Shown: positions 10,309 to 19,670, counted from the first letter of the stretch. The stretch: 64,000 nucleotides of DNA from Polynucleobacter alcilacus (GCF_018881545.1 NZ_JACVQD010000001.1:1020039-1084038), one strand, 5' to 3'. The notes: a model not told the origin generated them from the letters alone. Translations and numbers: made by a program.

Positions 10309-10497
10309 ATGACTCAAGCTCAAGCAGTAATGGTGGATGGTAAAGATCTGCCATTGCATTGCCCTACCAATCAAACACCTGCCTGGAATTCACATCCACG
10401 GGTTTTCTTGGACATCACTAAAACCGGGGAAGCGAAGTGCCCCTACTGCGGTGCTGATTACAAACTTATTCCTGGCACCGAGCCACACGGACACTAA
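10309..10497 (+). CDS. Small zinc-finger domain protein (CHCC type)
   Basis: A 62-residue protein with H/C ligands spaced as in the CHCC zinc-finger family: HCP near the middle, then CPYCG and a terminal GHxH-like tail. The same fold is seen in the mitochondrial complex I subunit NDUFS6, but a complex I role here is not established. The longer frame starts with TTG at 10288. The ATG at 10309 has AGGAAG about 8 bases upstream and is preferred. It lies 24 bases after ilvE and before waaF, an order I recall as common in betaproteobacteria. Its function is unknown beyond probable zinc binding. Confidence 0.85.
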   Translation: MTQAQAVMVDGKDLPLHCPTNQTPAWNSHPRVFLDITKTGEAKCPYCGADYKLIPGTEPHGH

Positions 10498-10543
10498 GCC
10501 TTATCGGCGCCTTACTCTGAGGCGCTGAGTCGGGATACATCAC

Positions 10544-11572
10544 ATGCAAAGTATTCTGATCATCGCCCCAAACTGGATTGGGGATGCAGTGATGACTCAG
10601 CCTTTGCTTGCAAACCTCAAAGTGCTCTATCCAAATACAAGGATTGATGTTCTTGCAAGCACTTGGGTAGCCCCTATTTATCGCGCTTGCTCTGAAGTGA
10701 ATGAAGTCATCGACGCAAAGTTTAAGCACAAACAATTGCAATGGGGTCTTAGAAAGAATCTAGCGAAAAAGCTTGAGGCTAAAAATTATCAAGCCTGTTT
10801 TGTATTGCCCAATAGTCTTAAATCTGCACTCATCCCTTGGCTTGCTAACATTCCATTTCGCATTGGCTATCGCGGTGAATTTCGCTTTGGCCTTATTAAT
10901 TTATCGCTAGATAATCCAAGCAAATTCAATCGCCCGCCAATGGTGGATCACTACCAAGCACTGACTCAGCTTCTTGATGATGAGTCAAAGCCTCTAGCTA
11001 ATTTAACGCCCAAGCTTAACGTTTCGCTTACTGCAAAAGAATCTGTAGAGCGAAAACTGCATGATGCTCACATTCCTTTTGGATCGCTTTATGTTATCTG
11101 CCCAGGCGCTGAGTATGGGCCGAGCAAACGATGGCCAGCAGACCACTTTGCAAAACTTGCCTCCAGCTTGATTACGCAAGATTCAAGCAATCAGATCATC
11201 CTACTCGGTAGTAAGGGTGATGATGCGATCGCTCAAGAAATCCTTTCACAAGCAGATGATGCAAAAAATATTCATAACTGGTGTGGGAGCACATCCCTAG
11301 ACGAAGCGATTGCTCTTATCGGGATAAGCAAAGCTGTCCTCAGTAACGACTCCGGGCTCATGCATATTGCAGCAGCCCTTAAGATCCCTCAAGTAGCTAT
11401 CTTTGGCTCCAGCGACCCCGCACACACACCCCCACTGTCAGATAAGGCCCAGGTCATTTGGCTTAATCTGCCGTGCAGTCCTTGCCATAAAAGAGAGTGC
11501 CCGCTGGGTCACTTGAAGTGCCTTAAAGATATATTGCCAGAACAAGTTTTGGCTACACTCAATACCTTGTAA
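10544..11572 (+). CDS. waaF: Lipopolysaccharide heptosyltransferase II
   Basis: A family 9 glycosyltransferase (GT-B fold) that adds the second L-glycero-D-manno-heptose to the LPS inner core. The N-terminus APNWIGDAVMTQPLL is the family signature. The C-terminal half carries CPGAEYGPSKRWP, LLGSKGDD and SNDSGLMHIAAAL, which bind the ADP-heptose donor. It is 342 aa. Another heptose-pathway gene, gmhB, sits at 52.6 kb. A GC-rich hairpin (10507-10526) lies between the zinc-finger gene and this start, but without a T-run. Confidence 0.94.
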   Translation: MQSILIIAPNWIGDAVMTQPLLANLKVLYPNTRIDVLASTWVAPIYRACSEVNEVIDAKFKHKQLQWGLRKNLAKKLEAKNYQACFVLPNSLKSALIPWLANIPFRIGYRGEFRFGLINLSLDNPSKFNRPPMVDHYQALTQLLDDESKPLANLTPKLNVSLTAKESVERKLHDAHIPFGSLYVICPGAEYGPSKRWPADHFAKLASSLITQDSSNQIILLGSKGDDAIAQEILSQADDAKNIHNWCGSTSLDEAIALIGISKAVLSNDSGLMHIAAALKIPQVAIFGSSDPAHTPPLSDKAQVIWLNLPCSPCHKRECPLGHLKCLKDILPEQVLATLNTL

Positions 11573-11595
11573 TTACCTCTCAGGGAAAGCTAGCC

Positions 11596-12030
11596 ATGAC
11601 CAAACTTGCCAGACTCTTTCACAATGCCGATGAAGTTGTGGACGCGTGGCGTGATGCCTTACGTCATCGTAACGTACAAGGGGCATTGGATCTTTGGCTA
11701 GATGATGACTCTATTACCTGCGTACTTCCTGAGGGTCATCGCCTAAGTGGTCATGCAGAAATTCGTCTAGGGTTAGAAAGATTATTGTCTAAGCAGCCTT
11801 TATTTCTTGAGCCAATCGCCTGTATTAGTCACTCTATCTTAGGCGCATCGATCTACGACACCACAGAAGCAGTTCATCTCAAACCTGACCAAATAGAAGC
11901 AGCATTTTTTCTGAATATCACACTAGTTCTACTGCAAGATAGTCAAGGCTGGAGAATTGCTCACCTGCATGCCAGTCGATCAACAGAAGAAACTTTTGAT
12001 GCCCCATCTACACCACACGGCTTGCATTAA
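11596..12030 (+). CDS. SnoaL/NTF2-like small protein
   Basis: 144 aa with the pattern of a small alpha+beta cone (NTF2-like) fold: an N-terminal helix (VVDAWRDALRHRNVQGALDL), a WxDDxSITCVLP strand segment, and a C-terminal LLQDSQGWRIAHLHAS strand that closes the cone. Related proteins are often annotated as ketosteroid isomerase-like or DUF4440, with varied or unknown roles. No catalytic residue set could be assigned. It lies 23 bases after waaF and 8 bases before the next gene, so it is probably cotranscribed with them. Confidence 0.75.
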   Translation: MTKLARLFHNADEVVDAWRDALRHRNVQGALDLWLDDDSITCVLPEGHRLSGHAEIRLGLERLLSKQPLFLEPIACISHSILGASIYDTTEAVHLKPDQIEAAFFLNITLVLLQDSQGWRIAHLHASRSTEETFDAPSTPHGLH

Positions 12031-12038
12031 AGATCCCC

Positions 12039-12650
12039 ATGGATGAGCAAGTACTACGATCGCTCATCAAGTGGCCTAATGTGCCGGATTGCTTCGGCTG
12101 GCTTGCATTAGATCGGCGCGGCCAATGGCGCATGCGCGATGAATTTACGCAGCAAAATAAGTTACCAGGCCAGGTCATTCAACATCTAGCCTTGAATGAC
12201 TTTATCTCCAGAAACTATGCATTTGACGAGCTAGGAAGATACTTTTTTCAGAATGGTCCGCAACGGGTCTTTGTCACGCTAGACGCCACGCCATGGATAG
12301 TCAGACTACTTCCAAGCGAACAAGGCTTGCGGCTAACTACGCAATGCCAAACCCACCTTGAGCCAAACGCTGCCTTAAGCGATGAAAAAGGCAATATTTA
12401 CATTGTTGGCCTGATTAATCAAGTAACTGATGAAAGTCACAGCACGGATTTATCGACTGCGAATCATTTCAGTGTTGCCCTCTTACATGACCACGACTTA
12501 GATCTCTTTTCTGAGTTAGCAAAATTGCGAGAAGAAGCATGTAGCTTTGGTGGTTCCTGGAGTTGGCATGGGAAATCATTATCGTTAGATCCAGTTCACT
12601 CTAACGAACTTAGTACTCGATTTAATTACAGCCCAAGTCCTCGAGCTTAA
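12039..12650 (+). CDS. Conserved hypothetical protein (203 aa, DUF-type)
   Basis: A soluble 203-residue protein without signal peptide or membrane segment. It opens with WPNVPDCFGWLALDRRGQWRMRD, a tryptophan- and arginine-rich stretch I recall from uncharacterised betaproteobacterial proteins encoded beside waaF. The rest has mixed strands and a C-terminal GGSWSWHGKSLSLDP segment. No enzyme motif was recognised. The start is 8 bases after the SnoaL-like gene. It converges on bepA with 3 bases between the stop codons. Confidence 0.7.
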   Translation: MDEQVLRSLIKWPNVPDCFGWLALDRRGQWRMRDEFTQQNKLPGQVIQHLALNDFISRNYAFDELGRYFFQNGPQRVFVTLDATPWIVRLLPSEQGLRLTTQCQTHLEPNAALSDEKGNIYIVGLINQVTDESHSTDLSTANHFSVALLHDHDLDLFSELAKLREEACSFGGSWSWHGKSLSLDPVHSNELSTRFNYSPSPRA

Positions 12651-12653
12651 TAC

Positions 12654-14351
12654 TTAACCTGGATTTTTTCCTTGCTCCTTAAGCTCATCTTGATACTGTC
12701 TTTGCATCTCACGTAGACGTGCATCAATACTTGAGCCCTGGTAATAGTCAGCCCCAGCAGAACGAGCAATCTTCATCTGTTCAATTGCTGATGGCCAAGC
12801 CCCTTCTAGCGCGTACTTTTCGCCTAAAGCATAGTGCCGCATGGGTACATTTTTTGCCTGATCATAGGCCGATGACAATAGGGCCCACCATACAACTTCA
12901 TTTGGCTGTGCCCTAGTGCGTGCTTTAAGCCAAGTAATCGCATCATTAGTGCGTCCCAGCTTTAAATAGGCATTCACCATCGCAGCCCCTGCAGCATAAG
13001 ACTGCGGATAGGCACGTAAAGTCGCTTGCGCAATTTGTAATGCCTCTTCATTCTTACCCTTAGCTAGGGCTAACTCCGAAGCAGTGATATCCAAAGATAA
13101 ACTTTGCCTTTGAATGGGTGATCCAGGAGCGCTGGCCGCCTGAGCTAAATTACGGGACTGCACCAAATAGGTTTCTGCTTGATCGATCTTTCCCTGACGC
13201 TGCGCAATGAGCGCTAATCCATAGAAGCCCTCCATTTGCTTGCCTGCCTGCGCTTGCTTGCTATAGCTCTCAAAGGTATTTTTTAGATCGTAAAGACCAC
13301 TAGAAGTTCCAGCCTGCTCCATCCGAGCTCTTGCCTTGATGAAATAGAACTCTACCGATGTAGGTACATTACGGGATGCTACAGTCCGCGCACGATCTTG
13401 CATGTCCGCAATACGATCCGTAGTTAGGGGATGAGACCGAACGTAAGTTGGGACACCTTTATCCATGATTCCAGTGGCTTTTTGGAGGCGCTGAAAAAAT
13501 CCTGGAGCACCATTAACGTCATATCCTGCAGCATCTAAAATCTGAAATCCAATGCGGTCGGCTTCACGTTCAGCATCCCTCGAATACGACAACTGATTAT
13601 TGATTGCAGCTGCTTGACCGCCCTGCATTAAACCTGCACCAGCAGAAGGATTACGCGACATGGCTAAGGCACCAAGGACCATGCCTGCAAGAGCAATCAT
13701 TGTATTGGTAGCCTGCTGATCCATTTGCCGAGCCAGATGACGTTGCAAAACGTGACCAGTCTCATGTCCCATCACGGAAGCAACTTCAGAATCAGTATCA
13801 GCCGTAACTATTAATCCCGTATGAAAACCTATAAAACCACCAGGTAATGCAAACGCATTAATACTGCTATCTTTAACCGCAAAAACTTCAAAGTTGTATG
13901 CACCACTTCCCTGCTCATTTGCACCCCCAAGCTGTAATTTTTTTGCAGCCTGTAAGAGTCGGCGCTCCATTTGGTTTAAGAAATCATACAAAGGTAAGTC
14001 ATTTGAATAATCAGGATCAGGCCGAATCTGGCGCATGATCATTTCACCATACTTGCGTTCGTCTAGCCGACCTAAAACATCCCCGCCTGGATCGCCCATA
14101 TCTGGCAAAACAAGATTCGGCTGACTTTGTAAAATACTTCGAGAGGCGGCATTTGTAGGGCGCGCATCTGGAGATTGCATGGCACGCCCAATATTCTGAA
14201 TAGCGGCTGAATTACCCTCCACCACCACATCCCCACTGGCAGGAGCTGCATAAGCAGTAGGAATGCCGGAACAAGCCAAACCCAGCATTAGCTGGACAGC
14301 CAAAATATGCTTTAAATAGAAGGTTTTTCTAGGTAACTTTATTTCCCACAT
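12654..14351 (-). CDS. bepA: Periplasmic M48 metalloprotease with TPR domain (BepA-like)
   Basis: A zinc protease and chaperone of the periplasm. E. coli BepA degrades stalled LptD and acts at the BAM complex, and LptD itself is encoded at 57-59.7 kb here. The HExxH motif is HETGH at 196-200, with the third ligand region [11 protein letters not shown] downstream. Residues ~340-545 carry TPR-like helices (for example [20 protein letters not shown]). A signal peptide ends near TAYAAPA (about residue 37). At 565 aa it is slightly longer than E. coli BepA. The ATG at 14351 lies only 23 bases from the divergent moaC start, so its promoter must extend into moaC. Confidence 0.9.
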   Translation of the reverse strand: MWEIKLPRKTFYLKHILAVQLMLGLACSGIPTAYAAPASGDVVVEGNSAAIQNIGRAMQSPDARPTNAASRSILQSQPNLVLPDMGDPGGDVLGRLDERKYGEMIMRQIRPDPDYSNDLPLYDFLNQMERRLLQAAKKLQLGGANEQGSGAYNFEVFAVKDSSINAFALPGGFIGFHTGLIVTADTDSEVASVMGHETGHVLQRHLARQMDQQATNTMIALAGMVLGALAMSRNPSAGAGLMQGGQAAAINNQLSYSRDAEREADRIGFQILDAAGYDVNGAPGFFQRLQKATGIMDKGVPTYVRSHPLTTDRIADMQDRARTVASRNVPTSVEFYFIKARARMEQAGTSSGLYDLKNTFESYSKQAQAGKQMEGFYGLALIAQRQGKIDQAETYLVQSRNLAQAASAPGSPIQRQSLSLDITASELALAKGKNEEALQIAQATLRAYPQSYAAGAAMVNAYLKLGRTNDAITWLKARTRAQPNEVVWWALLSSAYDQAKNVPMRHYALGEKYALEGAWPSAIEQMKIARSAGADYYQGSSIDARLREMQRQYQDELKEQGKNPG

Positions 14352-14374
14352 TCCTATATGGTAAAACTTATCCT

Positions 14375-14854
14375 ATGAACAAACTCACTCATTTTGATAA
14401 TAGCGGCCAAGCCCATATGGTGAATGTAGGCGATAAACCTTCTACCCACCGGATTGCTATAGCGAATGGCAAGATTTCAATGCTTCCAGAAACCTTCAAA
14501 ATAGTAGAGGCTGGCAGCCATAAAAAGGGGGATGTTCTGGGTATAGCCAGAATTGCCGGTATTCAGGCGTCCAAAAAAACATCGGACCTAATCCCCTTAT
14601 GCCATCCATTAGCCCTTACTCACATTAGCCTTGAATTTACACTTGATCAACTAACAAATTGCATCAGCTGCCAAGTTAGAGCCGAAACAACTGGACCTAC
14701 TGGCGTAGAAATGGAAGCGCTCACCGCAGTCCAAGTTGCCTTACTCACAATCTACGACATGTGCAAAGCTGTAGACCGTGGCATGGTGATGGGGGACATC
14801 AAACTACTGGAAAAGAGTGGTGGTAAGAGTGGCACTTGGGTTGCAGAGAAGTAG
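14375..14854 (+). CDS. moaC: Cyclic pyranopterin monophosphate synthase
   Basis: Acts after MoaA in molybdenum cofactor synthesis, converting 3',8-cyclo-GTP to cyclic pyranopterin monophosphate. The active-site segments [13 protein letters not shown] and [11 protein letters not shown] are present, as is the [10 protein letters not shown] helix. It is 159 aa, a full-length enzyme. No other moa gene is in the window, so it is detached from its pathway partners. No clear ribosome site precedes the ATG, and the start sits 23 bases from the divergent bepA start. Confidence 0.96.
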   Translation: MNKLTHFDNSGQAHMVNVGDKPSTHRIAIANGKISMLPETFKIVEAGSHKKGDVLGIARIAGIQASKKTSDLIPLCHPLALTHISLEFTLDQLTNCISCQVRAETTGPTGVEMEALTAVQVALLTIYDMCKAVDRGMVMGDIKLLEKSGGKSGTWVAEK

Positions 14855-14939
14855 ACCTAACCAGCAAAGCGAGAAAAGAGAAGAATAAATAATTAAGGGC
14901 CAATTTAATTTACGAAAGATCGTAAGTACCCTGGAAAAC

Positions 14940-15716
14940 TTACCATGGCCTTCTGCCGAAACGCTTAATAATCTTGTTAACTTCTATATCTGAGATTTCT
15001 AAAAGTTCTTTACTCGCTGCTATTTGAGCCATTCCTGACTTAGAATGTACCATCCTCTTAACTAAAGGATATGGCGACTGATGCCTGGCTATGCTGCAAT
15101 ATCCCCCTGAAAGATTTAACACATTTAATAACCAAGGTCTCACTGGATTAATGTATTTACGCACAATTGGAGCAGTCGATTCAGCCATATGAATGCGTTT
15201 TATTTTTAATTCTGACAATCTCCCAAGCCATTCATTATCGAGATGAAATCGATATTCCTCATTAAATTCACCAACTTTTTTTAGTACAGATGAATCCATA
15301 ATCCACCCTGAGGGTGTCGGAAAATCATTAATTCTTAATAGCTCATCATCTTCATCTACCTCTGCTTGTGTAGATGAAACAAATTCACTAAGGGCTAGGG
15401 CTTTCATGGCAAAGTTGAGATACTCTGGCATCCATCTGTCATCATCCTCAAGAAAGGCTACGTAGCCATCCTTCATTACTCTTATCGCCCCATTTAACGC
15501 TGCTGCTTGAGAGGTGCCATCACTTTCTATGCAAATTACCCCAAGACTTTTTGCAACTAAAGGATCTAAGGCAAAACCCTTATCCACTCCTATTAAAAAA
15601 GTAAGTTGAAATTGATTGGCAATGGATTGGTTTCGAACCGAATCTGTCGCTCTACGAAGAAATTCAATTTGCTTTTCTTGTTTTCGTGACGGGATTATTA
15701 TCGTGAGTTTTTTCAT
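14940..15716 (-). CDS. Family 2 glycosyltransferase
   Basis: A GT-A glycosyltransferase, 258 aa. The N-terminus KLTIIIPSRKQ is the first Rossmann strand. SQAAALNGAIR is the donor-binding helix, and the aspartate cluster EDDDRW near residue 95 is the expected metal/nucleotide-sugar site. The C-terminus has no membrane helices. The open frame starts with TTG at 15722, and the ATG at 15716 is preferred. It lies downstream of the O-GlcNAc transferase-like gene and a pilin gene on the same strand, so its acceptor may be a glycan on a pilin or other protein; that link is inference. Confidence 0.85.
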   Translation of the reverse strand: MKKLTIIIPSRKQEKQIEFLRRATDSVRNQSIANQFQLTFLIGVDKGFALDPLVAKSLGVICIESDGTSQAAALNGAIRVMKDGYVAFLEDDDRWMPEYLNFAMKALALSEFVSSTQAEVDEDDELLRINDFPTPSGWIMDSSVLKKVGEFNEEYRFHLDNEWLGRLSELKIKRIHMAESTAPIVRKYINPVRPWLLNVLNLSGGYCSIARHQSPYPLVKRMVHSKSGMAQIAASKELLEISDIEVNKIIKRFGRRPW

Positions 15717-15775
15717 GCGCAATGAACTTAAATAGGGGAAATGTTTAAATCGGATACATAAGAGGAAGATTTATA

Positions 15776-18166
15776 TCAAACTACCTCTAAATGATCGAGC
15801 GGTAAGTCATTTAAATAGCACTCATACATTTTAATATATGCCTTCTCTATATTTCTGGTAAAGAGCTCTGTATCAAATAGTGGGGCACTTAAACGGTTGT
15901 CGGAAAGTTTTTGTTTAATTATTTCAAGCTTCTGCGGATTGTTTCCCAATTCAACTGCAAGGGACTCATAGTCACCTTGGTTATCTGTAATTAATTCAGA
16001 TAAATTGATTGTATTAAGCAGGCTTGCTGCAACCCGACTAGCGAAAGATTGTCCTGTTAGTGTCAAGACTGGCAATCCAGCCCATAAGGCATCACTAGCA
16101 GTAGTGTGGGCATTATATGGAAAAGTATCGATAAACAAATCAGCGTTGCGATGTCTTGCCAAATGATCGGGAATAGGCATTCGCTTAGCGAATATCAATC
16201 TTTCTTCTGATACCCCACGTTTTAATGCTTCTTTCTTAAGATTTTCAGATGCTACTGGATTATCCTCAAGAAGCCATAGAACACTTCCTTCTACTCTATT
16301 CAATATTCTCATCCATGCATCAAATGTATGAGGGTGTATTTTATAATTATTGTTGAAACAACAATAGACAAATCCGGTATCCGGCAAACCCAGCTCTTGC
16401 CTTGTAAAGACTCTGTCAGAAATTATTCGCTTTCTATCATTGACCTGATAAGTATTTGGTAAATACACTATTTTTTCAGAATAGTATTTCTCAAATTCAT
16501 TCGAAATTAAGGTTTTATCTGCAATGATGTAATCCATGGAATTATTAGATACCGTTCCTGGATAGCCCAAATAACTTACCTGAATTGGGGCGGCGCGATA
16601 AGAAAATATCCCCGGCCTAGAATCCTGCGTATATCCCTTTAAGTCAACAGCAATATCAATATTTAAAGCTCTACTTAACTGGGTAATTTCGCGATCTGAC
16701 TTTTCTCCAACTTCTATAAATTGATCAAATGCACTCACCAAGCGCTTTCGCATTTCATCATTTTCAGGCGGTCCAAATGAGAGACCAATTAATTCAAACT
16801 GGTGCTTATTATGCAACTCAAAGAGGCCTGCCATTAAGTGCCCAGTAGCATGATTATGAAAGTCAGCAGAAAAATAGCCTATCCGAATTTTTTCTTGCTT
16901 AGGCCGCTTCGGAATACAGCCTAGTTCACTAATTTTTGTGGTGATAGATTTGAGATAAATCTCTGAGCATTGCTTATGAGAAATAGGATCATCAGTTAAT
17001 GCCAAAAGAGGGAATGGCTGAATCACTTTCTTGGCTAGATGAATTCTATCTAAAATTTCTTCCAATTCTTTCCCAAAATTCTTCCAAGAACATAATTTCA
17101 TATTGAGGGATAAAAGGGCCCCATGCACCCAATCAATATCATCTTTAAAGTTGATAGCTTTGTCATACGCAACAATAGCTTCTTCATATCTCCGAAATTC
17201 CACTTCTATGTTGGCTTTGTTACACCAAGCCTCTGCATAATCTGGCTTTAGGGTGAGTGCATGATCAAAGTGAGCCATCGCATCATCAAACTGCTTTAGG
17301 CCTGATAATGCTAGCGCCTTGTTATGCCAAGCTTCCGGATAATGAGGTCTTAAACTAAGTGCTTGATCATATAGGGCGACTGCCTCCTCATAACGCTTTA
17401 ACTCACCCAAACTAAGTGCCTTATTATTTAAGGCTTCTGCGTAATCTGGCTTGAGGGTGATTGCGTAGTCGTATAGAGAAATCGCCTCTTCGTAGCGCTT
17501 TAGGATGTGAAGGTTGGCTCCCTTACTTAATAAAGCCTCCATGTGGTCCGGATTCAGACTAAGAGCCTGATCAAGGCAGACCATGGCATTCTCATAATCC
17601 TTTAATTCTTGAAGATAGACCCCCTTATTTAAAAATGCCTCAGCATAATCCGGCTTGAACCTAATAGCTTGGTTGTAACTATTTAATACTTCCTCAGCTA
17701 AACTAAGTGCACGTAATGCATTCCCTTTATTGAACCAAGCTTCTGCATAATCTGGCTTCAAACGTATTGCCTGATCATAGTGAGAGATGGCAAATTTATA
17801 ATTCTGCAAATGGGATTGCGCTTTCCCATAATTTAACCAAGCCTCTGGATTATTTGGGGCTAGCTCAACAGCTTTTTTGTGGTGCGGAATAGACTCTTCA
17901 TTTAGTTCACAGTCAACCAAGGCCTTTGCCAAGTTATAGCGAAGTGAGGGTTCAGTAGGATTTAACCTTACTGCACGCCCCAGTAATTCAACAGCCTCTT
18001 TATAGTTGTGCTGGGAAGCTTTAATTAATCCGAGAACATGCAAAGCTGGTAAATTTTTTGCATCTAACTGAATCAATCTTTTCAGAATTGAATCGGCTGC
18101 ATCAAAATTGCCAGATTGAAAGGCTTGAATAGCCTGTTGAAGCATCAGTTGTAGTTGGGGGTTCAT
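15776..18166 (-). CDS. TPR protein with O-GlcNAc transferase (GT41, SPINDLY-like) domain
   Basis: 796 aa in two parts. Residues ~1-345 hold about ten tetratricopeptide repeats (many ending KPDYAEAWxNK). Residues ~420-780 form a GT41 domain with the conserved FHNHATGHLM, YLGYPGT, FNNNYKIHP and DTFPYNAHTTASDALWAGLP segments known from eukaryotic OGT and bacterial SPINDLY-type proteins. Such enzymes transfer a sugar from a nucleotide sugar to serine or threonine, with TPRs choosing the substrate. No signal peptide is seen, so it should be cytoplasmic. The gene follows a type IV pilin gene (18273-18797) on the same strand and precedes a GT2 gene. The donor sugar and acceptor are unknown. Confidence 0.9.
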   Translation of the reverse strand: MNPQLQLMLQQAIQAFQSGNFDAADSILKRLIQLDAKNLPALHVLGLIKASQHNYKEAVELLGRAVRLNPTEPSLRYNLAKALVDCELNEESIPHHKKAVELAPNNPEAWLNYGKAQSHLQNYKFAISHYDQAIRLKPDYAEAWFNKGNALRALSLAEEVLNSYNQAIRFKPDYAEAFLNKGVYLQELKDYENAMVCLDQALSLNPDHMEALLSKGANLHILKRYEEAISLYDYAITLKPDYAEALNNKALSLGELKRYEEAVALYDQALSLRPHYPEAWHNKALALSGLKQFDDAMAHFDHALTLKPDYAEAWCNKANIEVEFRRYEEAIVAYDKAINFKDDIDWVHGALLSLNMKLCSWKNFGKELEEILDRIHLAKKVIQPFPLLALTDDPISHKQCSEIYLKSITTKISELGCIPKRPKQEKIRIGYFSADFHNHATGHLMAGLFELHNKHQFELIGLSFGPPENDEMRKRLVSAFDQFIEVGEKSDREITQLSRALNIDIAVDLKGYTQDSRPGIFSYRAAPIQVSYLGYPGTVSNNSMDYIIADKTLISNEFEKYYSEKIVYLPNTYQVNDRKRIISDRVFTRQELGLPDTGFVYCCFNNNYKIHPHTFDAWMRILNRVEGSVLWLLEDNPVASENLKKEALKRGVSEERLIFAKRMPIPDHLARHRNADLFIDTFPYNAHTTASDALWAGLPVLTLTGQSFASRVAASLLNTINLSELITDNQGDYESLAVELGNNPQKLEIIKQKLSDNRLSAPLFDTELFTRNIEKAYIKMYECYLNDLPLDHLEVV
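17215..17790 (-). repeat. Near-identical TPR-coding DNA repeats
   Basis: Within the TPR part of the GT41 gene, the DNA itself repeats with the ~102-base TPR period. Copies of a segment reading like gcttctgcataatctggctt on the plus strand start near 17230, 17432, 17638 and 17740. Such repeats could change number by recombination or slippage and can disturb short-read assembly. The translated frame remains intact through all copies. Confidence 0.7.
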
Positions 18167-18272
18167 CTGCTGATTTTATTACTGTTGGTTAATGATGGTA
18201 TCTAAAACCTGAGGCCAATAAAACAGGGGCTATAAATCGTATTTCATCCCAAATGAATACTTCAGTCATTAT

Positions 18273-18797
18273 TTATTTGCTAATTCTGCATTCTGAAGGC
18301 AATAACTGAGATAACAAATTAGTTTCCGTAGATCTACAAGACCAACCTCCCGCCCAAGTTGCCCCTTCTGGTTTTGATAAATCAATTGGCTTAGGTATAT
18401 TTGCATCTGGTTCATTTGTTGGAATGAGGTGCAATGTGTTTTTACCCTCAGGGGCAACACTCACTTGATAGTCAATTGCGATAGCGCCTGAAGGGGTTAC
18501 TTCAATCAATTTGACGCTACGGGTTGGTACAAAGGTAAATGAACCATTTGTAGCATCGTCCATAGGCACAGTGCCCCGACTTGCAAAAGCCTCAGTCACA
18601 GCCAACTTTGCGCTAGAAGATAAATTCATACCCTCCACAACGCGACTACGAGCAATATAGTCTTGATATTGCGGAACAGCTACTGCTACCAAAATACCGA
18701 TGATGGCAACTACCACCATAACCTCAATCAGCGTAAATCCCTCTTCGGTACTTTTGAGTGGCTCTTGCTGCTGATCTTCTTTTCTTGCATTTTGCAT
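18273..18797 (-). CDS. Type IV pilin-like protein (major or minor pilin)
   Basis: 174 aa with a class III prepilin signal: leader of 20 residues ending in glycine, then FTLIEVMVVVAIIGILVAVA. PilD would cut between G20 and F21, and the glutamate at mature position 5 is present. The leader is unusually long and charged compared with the 6-7 residues of typical PilA. Near the C-terminus C154 and C170 can form the D-region disulfide loop. An AGGAG lies about 9 bases before the ATG. Two glycosyltransferase genes follow on the same strand. Whether it is the main pilin cannot be told from this window. Confidence 0.88.
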   Translation of the reverse strand: MQNARKEDQQQEPLKSTEEGFTLIEVMVVVAIIGILVAVAVPQYQDYIARSRVVEGMNLSSSAKLAVTEAFASRGTVPMDDATNGSFTFVPTRSVKLIEVTPSGAIAIDYQVSVAPEGKNTLHLIPTNEPDANIPKPIDLSKPEGATWAGGWSCRSTETNLLSQLLPSECRISK

Positions 18798-18868
18798 ATC
18801 TTCTGGCTCCTGAGGTGAAATCCCTCATCATCCAGTCTAAACCTCTTCTACTCAAGAATACTGCACGT

Positions 18869-18898
18869 AAAAAAGCCGGCATTAGTAGCCGGCTTTTA
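18869..18898 (-). terminator. Rho-independent terminator after the TerC-type gene
   Basis: A perfect AGCCGGC/GCCGGCT stem with a 6-7 base loop, flanked by A-runs on the left and T-runs on the right. Read on the minus strand it ends in six Ts, about 20 bases after the stop of the TerC-family gene. The flanking T/A runs make it usable in both directions. It separates the TerC gene from the pilin gene downstream. Confidence 0.85.
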
Positions 18899-18918
18899 CT
18901 GATTCACAAGAAAGAAAA

Positions 18919-19626
18919 TTAGGCCTTTGCCTTCTTAGCACCCTTTTTCTTCAAATAAGTGCCTAAGAGGATCACAATCGCAACCCCAATACCTTCAAAG
19001 ATCATATGCGCATCTTCAAACGCAGCTTGCATCGATTCTTTAATAGCTGGGTCTTCAACCAACATGCCCCCTGCCAATAACCCCAACAAGCCAGCACCAA
19101 GCGTAATGATGACTGGGAAACGATCCATCACTTTTAGAAGCATCGTGCTACCAAAAATAATCAAAGGAATGGAAAGACCAAGACCAATAATTAACAGTGC
19201 TAAACGAGTTTCTTCAGGGCCCTTTTGTGCGGCAGCGGCAACTGCCAATACGTTATCCAAGCTCATTACCAAATCAGCTACCAGAATCGTACGGATTGCA
19301 CCCCAGATATTTGAATGGCCATGCATCTCTTCTTCTTCGCCGCTATCAGCTAAAAGTTGAACGCCAATATAAAGCAGCAAGATAGCGCCGATAATTTTAA
19401 GATACGGCAAGCTGAGTAATTGGACCGCCGTTATCGTGAGCACAACACGCAAGATGATTGCAGCTGCACTACCCCAAAAAATTGCCTTCTTTTGCTGATG
19501 TGGTGGCAGATTGCGCGATGCCAAAGCAATCACTACTGCGTTATCACCCGATAACAAAATATTCGCTACGATGATTGATAGAAGTGCAGCCCAAAATGCT
19601 GGCCCTGAAAATGCTGAAAAATCCAT
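18919..19626 (-). CDS. TerC-family integral membrane protein
   Basis: 235 aa with about seven membrane helices. The family hallmarks are LLSGDNAVVIALA near residue 24 and the second copy DLVMSLDNVLAVAAAA near 115; the paired acidic residues in the helices are thought to bind metal. TerC relatives include tellurite-resistance proteins and manganese exporters (MeeF/Alx type). Export of a divalent metal such as Mn2+ is plausible but not shown. The C-terminus is lysine-rich (KKKGAKKAKA). It is flanked by terminators on both sides, so it is probably its own transcription unit. Confidence 0.88.
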   Translation of the reverse strand: MDFSAFSGPAFWAALLSIIVANILLSGDNAVVIALASRNLPPHQQKKAIFWGSAAAIILRVVLTITAVQLLSLPYLKIIGAILLLYIGVQLLADSGEEEEMHGHSNIWGAIRTILVADLVMSLDNVLAVAAAAQKGPEETRLALLIIGLGLSIPLIIFGSTMLLKVMDRFPVIITLGAGLLGLLAGGMLVEDPAIKESMQAAFEDAHMIFEGIGVAIVILLGTYLKKKGAKKAKA

Positions 19627-19670
19627 AATGTCTCCCGCGGTTTTTATTTTATGTTTTAACTACTGGCACT

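Noticed and set aside
10507..10526. Terminator before waaF
   Set aside because: The GCGCCT/AGGCGC hairpin is clear but has no T-run, and the zinc-finger and waaF genes are closely spaced; it is left as an RNA hairpin without assigned function.
17215..17790. CRISPR-like regular repeats
   Set aside because: The repeats are in-frame TPR codons at 102-base spacing in a coding gene, with no spacers of unrelated sequence and no cas genes.
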